Part shown: positions 34,571 through 45,400 of the stretch, in pieces | How positions within the stretch are numbered: position 1 is the stretch's first letter | Layout: each line of letters starts with the position of its first letter | Origin: Anarhynchus alexandrinus | Taxonomy: Eukaryota > Chordata > Aves > Charadriiformes > Charadriidae | DNA: 64,000 nucleotides | Assembly: GCA_008711295.1 (NCBI GenBank) | Contig: VUYV01000007.1 | Location: forward strand, 6,218,334-6,282,333 | Direction of reading: 5' to 3' | Notes under the pieces: model-generated | Databases searched by the model: none | What the model was told of the DNA's origin: nothing | The model's input: the letters and a program-made list of their open reading frames with translations, nothing else | Translations under genes and position numbers: made by a program

Positions 34571-37500
34571 CTTTGGAATTTGCTTTTATTAAGTTCAAGT
34601 CCAATCGAGTTCAAAAGATCCTTCTGTAAAACGTAGCTGTCCCCTAATAGTGCATGACTAATGTCCTACACTTGGCTTTCCTATAAATTGCTCTCTTTAC
34701 TGAGCAATTTCTGTGTCAATACTCAGACATCCTTATCAGCACTTGATGTTCGTGTAAACCAACTCTTGTTAATGACTACACGGGCGGGGAGGGGGAGAAA
34801 AGTAACATTGCACAGACCTCAAGACTCCTGCTCCATCTGAACTTTGAAGTCCAGCTGTTAATAGCAGCGTTGACTACTTACATAAAAATGTGTAGTAAAC
34901 TCCACTGACATTGTCTGATTTCAAGTGATTGGTTTAAACCATCACAAACGGCTCAAGCTTCCACCCTTTTTTCATCTCTCTGTCTCGGGGCCGTCACTCA
35001 GGATGATTAACGTTGTTTTGCGATACGAGAGCTATTGTCCTAGCCTGAAAAAAAGTAAACATTTTTACAGTTGGGAGCAAGAAAAATTTCAAACAAGTTC
35101 TCTTTTGCATGAAAAAGGGATCCCCAGCTGCTGTTTATTATCTCTCTGTTTACATCACACATGTGCATGTGGAGGACAAAGTAGTTCAATAAATTACTTC
35201 TCTACTATCGGGTTGGCCATTACAGGCTGCCAGGAACAAAAGCATTTAATGGTTTGTTGAATGCCTCTGAATGTTCCTACAGTCATTTTTAACTCTCACC
35301 AAGTAGTTGATCTGCTCTCATCTGCTTTACTACTTCATTTAGGGGCCCAGAATGTTTTTCGCATTGCACGCAGTAAAAGGAAAGTGAGATAAATTATATC
35401 CATGCTCTACTGTTAAAGCAGTTAATACGTATCGGCACGGGCTCACGTATCACACTGGGCTACCTGACACTGGGAATGTGGATTCTCACCCTGGAATTGC
35501 CTACGGTTCCATGAGATTTGATAAAGTTACTAACACCTCACTTTCATACTCAGCAATTTACCTAATATCGCCATTTCTGCGTTTCTTGCATTGGAGGAGT
35601 TTCCCTCCAAGGGAAGAAAATTATAAAAAGTGACAATAACATGATAATGGTTTTTTTCCCCATGATAACAACTAACCCAGCCTGCGTGGTTGTGCAAACA
35701 CACAGTCACATGCAGTTGACCATCTTTCCAACCTTGAAAATAGTTGGAAATTACTTACATTTCTTAATGGTTTAAGTCCATATTCAGATGTGATTTTGGC
35801 TCCCTTTGCAGCACAGCCCCCTCAGAGCTGTGGAAATAAAGATTTGGATGGGGACTTCTCAAATCAGCTTCACCAACGCAGGAGATGCTCCACAGCCTCG
35901 TCTGTGCAAGGTGAAGGTGCTACAGCAGCACCAGCTGCTCTCTCAGTTGTCCCAGGAGATACCCTTCCAGCCTAGAGCCACATCCTCAGCTGTCACAACT
36001 TGGGGTGGAGCAGTGGAGCTCTGCACCAAGGGCTTCAGGGCTTCATGTCCCCTTTGTTTTTTCTACAATGAGATGGGCAGGAACCCATGATCTGCCTTCC
36101 TTTCACATCCCAGCAGCCTCTCCTGACCCACAGCAGCTTGGTGGAAAATGATGAGTACTTTGCATAGGGCTCCTCAGCTCCTGAGGTGACTCCTGAGCCC
36201 CTGCAGCACTTAGCAATGACACTGCTCCTTTCTTCCACCTCTCCCAGCCCTTAATGAGGGACAGACATTAATGCACTTCTCAGGTGGGTGCAATCATTCC
36301 CCTTCGCACCTGTGGCATGCATTAAAAGCCAGTTGATCATCATGCCATGTCTTATTGCTCATGGGTAAGGGAAGACCAAGCGAGAGGGTCTGCTGGTTCA
36401 GCTGAGCACAAAGCAAACAGAAGCAAAGCCCTTCCTGGCTACCTTCTTCCTTGCTTTGCCCATCAGACGCTGAAGCTCTTTCGTTATGGTCCGAGCGGTC
36501 ATCAAACAAATGTTGTCCAGGGCGTAACCAAGCATGCACTGGCTGACATCGCAGCTGAGTGTGCAAGTTGGGCTGAGCAGACCTGAAAATTCAGACACTC
36601 TGTTTTTCTTTTATACTCATGTCAATTTGTACTGAACAAAAACATCTAGATTTTTAAGTTCAGCAAAATCGAAAAGGCAAAGCGCCGCCAGGAGGGTAGG
36701 TAGTGCAGCGATATTGGGCTGACAAGAAGCTTCCCTTCTCCTATCCGTACTTACACACCTCTGGGGGTGAGATGTATTCAATTTGCTGGACGTACTGGAC
36801 CCAGTTCAAGCTCTGGGATCAGTTACCATAAATCTGCATCCAAGCCCTACGTCTTATCACAGAGCAAGTCCTTCCAGACAGCGGGTGTCATATTAACATG
36901 AACAACCCACTTCCCCTCCACTTGCTGTCATCCCAGTGAAAAGCTGGAAGGCTCTCCTGACGGTCTTTCAGCAATAAAGGTTTCCAAGTCTAGGACACAT
37001 TTGTAAATACACTGTAAAACAACGCCACCAAAAATGTCTTTTAGGAAACTAAAACTTGCACTATCACCGCAGAAAGCGGCTCAGGTTAGCTCGAATCTGT
37101 GCTATTTGCAAGCATTCTCGTTTACTGCTGCTGGGATTTATTTCATAAATACGCATACATGTATGTCCTGTCAGGCAGCATCTTCAGAAGGCTTTGTATA
37201 AGAATGGGAGGAAAAACTACAGTTTGGAGCCTGCCTCAACGACATCATCTCAGAGCAATGCTGCCATGAAAGGATGTCCAGCCCATCATTCTGATATGGG
37301 CAGAGGACGAAGATTTGGAGGGGGGGGGACCCAACAAGAACTGCCTGCAGGTTTATTTAACTTTTCAAAAGAGAGCAGCACTTGATCTCTCTGTCATTCT
37401 AAAATACTTGGATACCTTCCTTTGGCATGTGTTTGGACTCAAGCAGACGTCGCACCACAATGAAGGAAGCAGTTATCTTTGTAGCATCAGGAATGGAAGC

Positions 37501-38357
37501 AATAAGGAGCAGGAATTTCCCACAGACAGCTTGTTCTGGTGCGATTTTCCAGCCCAGGTTTCTTAACTTAAGAAATGTGAGTATTTACAAGCCTCGGGAA
37601 CCAGATGAACTCTGGGAGGATCCTCTGACTGAAACCCAACATTTTTTAGACTTGCCGGTGACCGCGTTACACTGAAGTTGCACCAAGTCTGAAGTTACAC
37701 AGTAGTTGTAGTCATTCAAATAAAGACACTGACTTTCTTGATTCATTCTTGGCTAAGAGCAATCTCTTGTACATTCCTACCTTTCACCCCTTCTTCATTA
37801 AGTGGAAAATCCAAAGTTTCCTTTAATCAGATTTGAGCTTGGACTGATGTGATGTTTACTGACTGAGACAGTGGTTTTCAAACGACGTCAGGAACATCTG
37901 GCCTCGTGGCTTGGCAGAGAGCCCAGCAAATTGCCAATCCAAAGGCCCAAGTTCACAAGCAGCTTTGGGGCTTTCATCCTGTAACAAGAAAACCCTGAGG
38001 GCAGTGGAGGTGGTACCACTCCTCCCTGTTAAATCGTGCTGCTTTACTACCGGCGTGCTCCACGGCTGATCTCTGTGCACTGTCAGAGTCCTCAGATTAA
38101 GGTCCTGCAGATGTCCATCCAGGCTATGCCATGCTCTTTATGTTCCTGTTGCATCCCACCACTTTCACCAGTTCCCACTCCCACAGGTGGTGGAGCCGTG
38201 GGGCAGACAGGGCAAAGGAAGGCTGTGGTCCCTCCAAGCAGGGACAACACACAATGCATCCCCTAGTATCCCCCAGCAGGTCCCACCCTACCATACTTCC
38301 CATATTTCCATCTCCCTGTCTCCTTTACAGACTCCTAGCCCCTAAGGCACCCAAAAA
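34571..38357. other. No gene recognised; unique DNA
   Basis: About 3.8 kb without an identifiable gene. Around 36290-36600 both strands are open in several frames (79 codons plus, 66 and 90 codons minus); I recognise none of them. G runs occur at about 37319-37328. Confidence 0.4.
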
Positions 38358-38432
38358 GTCTGTGCCATGCAAAGGGTTGAACCCAGGTCTCCAGCCTCCC
38401 TGTGGAGCAGCCTGACCAGAAGACCAAGCTGA
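38358..38432 (-). mobile_element. Probable tRNA-derived SINE head (MIR-like), fragment
   Basis: On the minus strand the order is AGCTTGGTCTTCTGGTCAGG, then GGAGACCTGGGTTCAACCC, then GGCACAGA. This resembles the tRNA-related head of amniote MIR/CORE-type SINEs, with an A-box-like 'ggtcTagtggt' region and a B-box GGTTCAACCC, followed by 'tctgccacaga'. The distance between boxes fits roughly. The core and tail could not be traced to the left. This could also be a degraded tRNA pseudogene. Confidence 0.5.
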
Positions 38433-38793
38433 CATTTTGTCAGCAAAGACCTCCTGGAAAGCCCAGCAGCAGCAGATGTTCTGCATACGGAAAGCATTTG
38501 CATCTAGTGCAGTTTACAGCTCCACACATGTTTTAAAAGCAAATTCTGTAATACTTTACTTGTGTGAGTCGCTTCTACTCCAACAAGTAGGTCCATTGAC
38601 TGCAGCGAATGGATAAGTAAGACTTCAGATGCAACCTAGGATGGGATCTCATCATGAGGGACCTTAACTATTATGATCTGGGCTCATCTGGTTCAGATTG
38701 CATCCTCTGTAGTGGGCTGTTGGCTGGACCATGAATGTTTAACCAGAACTATGCTGCTGAAGTATGCACTGTCGTTAAACAATGAGCAGGAGA
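38433..38793. other. No gene recognised
   Basis: This is unique DNA with no feature identified. Confidence 0.5.
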
Positions 38794-39215
38794 TCTTGGT
38801 GTTCCGACTATATGATGTCATTGCGACACACCTTGTCTAGGGAAACAGCGGTGCGTGTTTACAGGCAAGCGAAAATCTCTGAAGGTAGAAGGTTATGTGG
38901 CTTTCACTGCGCGGAAAATGGATGTGGAGAGGGTCACGGTCAAATTAAAAGTTTGCTTGTTAGAAAACAAAACAAAACATAGTTCTTTAGGGATTAGCAC
39001 CAGNGTCTTGGTGTTCCAACTATATGATGTCATTGCAACATACCTTGCCTAGGGAAACAGCGGTGCTTGTTTACAGGCAAGCGAAAATCTCTGAAGGTAG
39101 AAGGTTATGTGGCTTTCACTGCGCGGAAAATGGATGTGAAGAGGGTCACGGTCAAATTAAAAGTTTGCTTGTTAGAAAACAAAACAAAACATAGTTCTTT
39201 AGGGATTAGCACCAG
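38794..39215 (+). repeat. 210-bp tandem duplication joined by a single N
   Basis: Copy 1 is 38794-39003 and copy 2 is 39006-39215, an offset of 212 bp, with N at 39004 and G at 39005 between them. I count 6 substitutions in 210 bp (about 97% identity) and no indel; five are transitions, and five lie in the first 62 bp. The junction N suggests two contig ends that carry the same locus, perhaps two haplotypes, placed side by side without being merged. A true recent tandem duplication is the alternative. No coding function is evident in either copy. Confidence 0.95.
39004..39004. other. Single undetermined base at the duplication junction
   Basis: One N separates the two near-identical 210-bp copies, as expected for a contig join. 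Confidence 0.9.
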
Positions 39216-39465
39216 TTGCCTTGAAATTGTTAGTGAGGTGGAGGGGGACAAGCAGCCACGGGAAAAAAATGTTTCCAAAAATCAGTGACCAATCACCAGG
39301 AGAACAGCACGTCTCCGTCCTGACCTCCCGTGAGCTCTGAACTCTGCTGGCACTGTCCAACCTCCTTCCCTGAGAAATGCAAAGCTTATGGAGAAAGTCG
39401 TCTTTGTTTCATGCAATATTTACATTAGAGAAGGGAAGGTCTTTTGTATATTGTCACTGACCTTT
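39216..39465. other. No gene recognised
   Basis: Unique DNA between the duplication and the G run. Confidence 0.5.
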
Positions 39466-39481
39466 GGGGGGGGGGGGGGGG
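39466..39481. repeat. Poly-G run (16 G)
   Basis: Sixteen consecutive G residues. The length is probably unreliable and polymorphic. Confidence 0.85.
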
Positions 39482-42056
39482 AGGAATTGTAATCAGGTTT
39501 CACGATCACAATTTTCACAGCTGCACATAATAATTTGATTCAGGTATTTGATTCACGCATTGAAGCTGAAAACTTGTCTAGAACTAACAATTGCTCTGCT
39601 TTCCCACAGACTGCTCTGCAGAGAGATACCCTCCGCCTGCCTATCAGCGCCTATCCACCCGGGCACTGACCATGTGCAGAAACATGTTGTGCTGAACGCT
39701 ATAAAAAAGGGAGAAGGAATAAAGAAGTTCCATGAAAACGCCTGTGCCTGGCACTCTTTTGTGTCTGACGATTTTTTTTTCTTCCAAATGCTCGCAAATG
39801 AAAAGGAAGAGCTAATAGGAGTTTGGCTCCATCTCCTCTTCCTGAGACAGAGTGGGGTCTACAGAATTTCCTGCTCCTGTGCAGCTATCTTAGAAAGGCT
39901 TAAAAACACAGCCGGGTCCAAGAAAAATCAAAGGGCCATCTCTGAAAAGGGATACAGAATTTCCAGATCCTAGGGTGGGAGCTGCATTGATGTGGCAAAT
40001 TACATGGAGGTGGAAAAAGGAAGCAGGTTCAGTGTAAGATTTCACGTGTACGGCCTTTAGTGCCTCCACAGCGTAACGGGGAGACAGGGTGGGGGTGCCT
40101 GGATGCGGGAGAGGAAAGATTCAGACTCCTTATTTCCTCTCTAACAAAACACAGTCACTTTCTGTTTTGAATACTGCCTTACACGACAACAACATGTAAT
40201 TTTATTAAAGTCCATGCCTGGAAGATTTGTCCCTCCAATGGTGAAGCTAAAACGACACGACTACGTCAGCCTGCTTTGGCTGTGGGATCTCCCGCCGATG
40301 CCATGCTGTCAAGGTACGGCGGGTCAAAATAAGGCAGCCTGGATCAGAGGAAAACTTTTATTCCCAAAAAGAACTACAGATGCCTGTCCTAGCTGGAAAA
40401 CTATTTATTCATCCTTTCTGCATTTGCGCATGTGTATTTACCTTATGTTCCCAGGGGAGTTAGGTACGTTCAGCTGGGCAGCTGCAACTGCTCAGGCTGA
40501 GTTTTCAAAACTAGATTAAACTGGAAGTAGAAATCCACTCCCGCTGCAATCAGCTCTCACGCCCTACTAACATTCTATCAGGTGATCTGATTCACGTCAC
40601 TCAGGAAAAAAAAAAGAGCTGAGCAGAAGTGAATGAAGTGGAAACAAGATCTATGACCGCAGAAACCTCTCAAGGACTTCAATGCACTTGGATACAGGTT
40701 GTCACAACGGGGCAGAGACACCAAATCCCTGAGCAACACTGAATGCTGCCACATCCCCCACCCCTAGCCCTCCCTTCTGCTATAATAACGTAAAGATGGA
40801 GTTTTTTACCAGAGCTGGGTCCGAAGTAGCATCCCCTCATTTTTAAAGAAACCTCATGGAAATGCTACCAAATTGGGAGCGGGTGGGAGGCAGAGAGGTT
40901 TGGTGGCCAGCAGAGACGTGCAGAAAAGCCCATGACCTCCGAGCAGAGGGTTTGCCATTTGTGTCGTTGTCTTTCCGCGTTTTAAGCATCAGGGATAATC
41001 TGGAATGCGCTCCTCCTGCTTCGGAGACAGATGGCAGCGAGGAAGCAGGTTGGAAGAAAGGAATAATAAATATCTGAAGGCGAGTAAACGTCTTGGCTTT
41101 AGGCAGCTGCGTCTGTGGGGTTTTTCCAGGGTGCACAAATGTCCCCACATTCACTGTGCTGAGCGGCTCTAGTAACTCTTTTATTACGCGTTTCCTGTAC
41201 TGTCTGGCCGAGGGTCAGAGATGTTAAGACCTGGGGGAAATCTGGAGCTGAGAGTGCTGCACCATCAGGCTGTGATAAGGCAGACTGACGGGCCGGCTTG
41301 TGGCAGGGAAGTCCTGGCAGAGCAGAAGGGGCTCTGCAAGTTTCTCTGTTACCGGGAGGTGGTATTTATTCCAATTTTTGGACTACTCGGGAAACAGCTT
41401 ACCTCCTTTGCCGCATTGCTGTAGACGGCTGTGGGCAGTAGCTGAACTGCAGCTGAAAATAACGCACATAACCTATTTGAGATGCCCTCTTGCATCCTTC
41501 CTCCCAGGGACGCGGAGAGCATCACGAATGCTGTGCTTCACCATTGGGTAGGGGAGAGATTTTATCTTGTGTGAGTTATCTGGTGGCGGTTGCAGGTCCC
41601 TGATTTGGAGGCAGCTATGTGCTGTAATGTACTCCTGGGAGGGCTCTGAATGATGGCTTTTGCTAACAGCGTCACAGAGCCATCCATCAACCGAAAATAG
41701 TTGGAACAGGGCAGCCAACTTCCCAGTCCCATCCATCCTCTGTCAGGAGGCAGAGACCTAGTGGAGAAGTCATGTCTCCACTGTCTGAAAAGCATTATAT
41801 ACTGTGAGAATCTGAGGAGACTTACTTGTTCTTTGTTTCTTTGTGGAGCAGAGTTTGCATCACAAACTGGACAGCCATCATAGGTGGAAGAAGCATAATT
41901 CCACAAAGCAGTGCTATGCAACTGTTTAGGAGAGAAAAATGGAGAAAAAATGTCAAAGCCAAAGTACACTCCATGTAGTTGACATAGGAGGCTGAAATAA
42001 GATAGGCAGTTTGCAATTACTTACATTGGAATTTGGCCAGGACATCGAGGTTAACA
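39482..42056. other. No gene recognised; unique DNA
   Basis: Frames of 103 to 141 codons occur (for example 39548-39973 plus and 41562-41969 minus), without domains and with competing frames on the other strand. No exon could be supported. Confidence 0.4.
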
Positions 42057-42479
42057 TCACAACTTCACAAGGACTTCAGAAGCAGCTGAGGATCTCTCCG
42101 AGTTGAGAAGACATGCAGGGAACTTCCCTGAAACCTCCTGGCTTGAGCCATCACGTGCAACGCATGCAAGCTCTCGCCCGGGCCAAGGCCAGGGAGGAAC
42201 ACAATGGGTAGGAGCAAGATCTGATACGTCTTCATTGACATGCCAGAACCAAATAAACAAACAGCAAGGCTGTTGCTCCTCAGCCCAGGGCTGTTGGTCT
42301 TCTGCCACAGAGTTGTCATTCTTCTTGACAGCGTGCATCTGCTTGGGATAGTCCACCTTCTGAGATGAGAAAGCATAAGAGGGCCACGAGAGTACAAAAG
42401 GCACAAACAGCTGCAGCCCGGGAGCATCCCACAGCGCAGCAAAGAGAAGGGGGAGTTTAAAGAGACTCCACACAGCCAA
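42057..42479 (-). other. Unassigned 140-codon open frame, hydrophobic N-terminus
   Basis: The frame starts MAVWSLFKLPLLFAALWDAP and its first 38 or so residues are mostly hydrophobic, like a signal peptide or membrane segment. The rest is polar with a W/C-rich stretch (CCLFIWFWHVNEDV). A second minus-strand frame of 125 codons overlaps nearly all of it, and a plus-strand frame is open at 42103-42351. Triple openness argues for chance in GC-rich DNA. I recognise no family and do not call it a gene. Confidence 0.15.
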
Positions 42480-45400
42480 GCGATAACTAAGACTTTTTTC
42501 TTTTTAAAACAAAGTGGATTTCAATAAACATAAGGGACATCTCTGGGCTCATGCCATCTGCAAGACATGCTAGAAGCACAAGCTACTGGATGTCTCTCCA
42601 CCAACACAAGCGTACCTTATGGCAGCTCTTAATTTGACCCTAACCAGACTTAGCGGTAACAATTTTTGAACGTTTCTCTCCAGAAAGACCACACCTCAAG
42701 TTTTTCTTGGAACTCAGCAACATTAAGAGCAATCCTGTTCCTTAGGAGCTGGGCTTTTATTTTTATTTTTTTTTTCTACTAAGAACTCAGGTGTTTGAAC
42801 CATGAGCTAAGATGCCAATGGTTCACCTTCTTGCTTTAATTTAAGCAGGCTACAGCTTCACAAGAGAAAGACACGAAACGCTGAAAAAAGCAAAGACGGC
42901 ATATGGACCGTGACAGGGGAGCAAGGACATTTCTTCTACCCATTAAACCTCGTGAAGGGAGGGTGAGAAAAGAAGACTTTGGCACAAGACCTTTTGCACA
43001 CGTTAATAGATGTATAGATGAGCTCTGTACCAGTCAAAATAGGAAATACCACCCATTAAAGCTGGATGTTGGAATGACTGAAAAGCTTTGTGAAACTGGG
43101 CTGTGGAGTGCTAAGTAGAATGGAAAAACCATCATTCCTAAAGCTAGTCTTTGGACATTTCTGGGAAAATTGGCTTACCCGCTAATTTTTGCTCAAGTCT
43201 TGATGTGACTAGTCTTAACCCTGGCAAGGACTCTAATCTACTCACTTAATCTGGCTGCAAAACAACGCCATACTGCAAGGAGCTGAGATGCTGTTTAGGT
43301 AATTTAGCTTCGTTTTTTCTTTCCTCTGTTGCAAGCTGAGCCAGACCTTTTTGTTCACTTGAATAGCTTCTTCTTCAAAGGGACTGTGGAAAAGTCTTAT
43401 TTCTTCCCCCAAGTGACAGATTTTTAAGCAATCTCAAAGATATCTTGTCCAACAGAATTACCCTCCACAAATCTGACCCTGACAGAGCTGAGGTAAAGTG
43501 TGATTTTTAACCTCAAGCACTAAAACATGTCAGGAAAGTTGTAGTTGTGGCGGAAAGACCTTGAGGTGGCTAAAATTTATGGAGAAGAGACGTTAAAAGT
43601 TTTAAATTCCAGATGTTTGAAGCTCCAGCCATTTGGTAAAATCGCGGAATTTTGGACCATTTCTCAAGCACCGATTTCAGCCTCAGAAATCTATTCAGGA
43701 TGTGGTCCAGCTATTTAATTGTCTGTTTGGTTTTAATTTATGCAAATATTTTATTCATATCCTAGGACATAAGGCATTTGCTGTTTCTTAGAATCACAGA
43801 AGGAGGCGTATCGAGTGTCACATTTTCAAAGGAGCATCCATGTACTGTTACCGAAGAATCCCCTATAAAATGTCACTCGGCTTTTTTAATTTATTGAGGA
43901 AACCTGTGAGATGGCATGTTGCAGAGCTATTAGAAAATGCATGTTACAGTTAGAGTCACTTTAACCTCGTCGCTTGTCTTCGGCTAAGTACGAGGGATAA
44001 AGGCTGCCATTGAGGCTATATTGATTTCTGCTTCAACCCTTGCCTCGAATACTGACTTGAAACTCAAGTTCCCATGAGTGTTTGTAGGATGAGAGTCTGT
44101 AACAGCAGGCGCATGTGTTGTAAAGTCAAATTATTCACCTCCCATCCCGAGCTGTGGGAAAAGGAAATCGGGGAATCTAATAAGATGGGAACAGCCTGTA
44201 TCTAGATGGGGTATATTAATAGACTTAAAAGAGCAAAAGAGAATTAGGTAGACAAAAGAAAAAATAATTCGAGGAATGATTTTTTTTTATCTTTTAATCT
44301 TGGTAGCAGAGACATCATTCTGCTGGGACTTGGGCCCTTTCCCAGGCCAGTGACCCGGTGCTGTACATGATGGAAGCAGACTCTGGGGCAGCGAAGGCAG
44401 CCAGACTTTCTCTTCTCGACTACGTCTGGCTGTCTCTGTTACAGCAAAGTAGTTTGCTTCTAGGTGATGCTTTCTCACAGCTGGTTGATCAGAGCAGCAT
44501 GAGCCAGCGCAGCCCCATCCGGCTTCGTTTGCCACGCCGAAAGGAGCGCGGTGGGATTTTTCAGAGGAAGCAGTGATGGCAGAAACGCTTTGGGGTGCAA
44601 ATAGATGGGCCAAATCAAAAAGTAAGTCCCGGCTCTCTAGTGTTCTCAGCCTGTTTGGGAATGACAAATTAGAGGCATGAAAACAAGCGGGGACGTGACA
44701 GCAAGAGAGGAGGAGTGGTGTGCAATGGATGACTTAATAACAGGTTGCACTGATGGACAAATTGCACCTCTGGACTGTTTGCCTCCTTGCATCTGCAGAA
44801 GGATGCTTGGAGCCCTGTCAGGGAAAAGTGAAAGATAGCTCCCAGTTGGACCATGCAAATAATGAGTTGGCCCCAACCACCAGCACCGGGGCATGGACCT
44901 GGCAGAGCCCTCACCCCCTCGCTCCCAGGGGTCCCATCAGTGGAAAACCAAAAGGATACAAGGGAAAGGGTCTGGCTTCAAAGGAGACATGGACTTGGTT
45001 TTAAATTTAACCCCTTTGTAGTTTAAATTTCATTCAGATCTCCATGTGGCCGAGTGGCCCTGTTTGCCTCTGAGCAGCCGGTGGGACCGTCTGGCATCAG
45101 CAGCAAACACCTGAATATCAGGTACAGGGGATCCTGGATTTTTCTCCTGATGGTCCCCAATAAGGTAATTTTACCTGACCCAAAGGGAATATTGCTCTGC
45201 AGACACATAAATGCAGTGATACGGTGCCTGGGGGGGGGCTGCCCATCACACTGTGAGTTTTTTGTGCACGCAGGTTTTACCCCAGTAATTCATTTATATT
45301 CAGCATAAGACAAGCTGTCACCATTAAACATCCTGTTGCTTTTTTCAATAAGGCTTCCTAAAGTAACCTGTAAGATCTTTACATCACAAACTGTCTTTCC

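Noticed and set aside
43790..43806. AGAATCACAGAAGG resembling a reversed CR1 tail
   Set aside because: No CR1 body follows on the right; the match is about 11 bp only.
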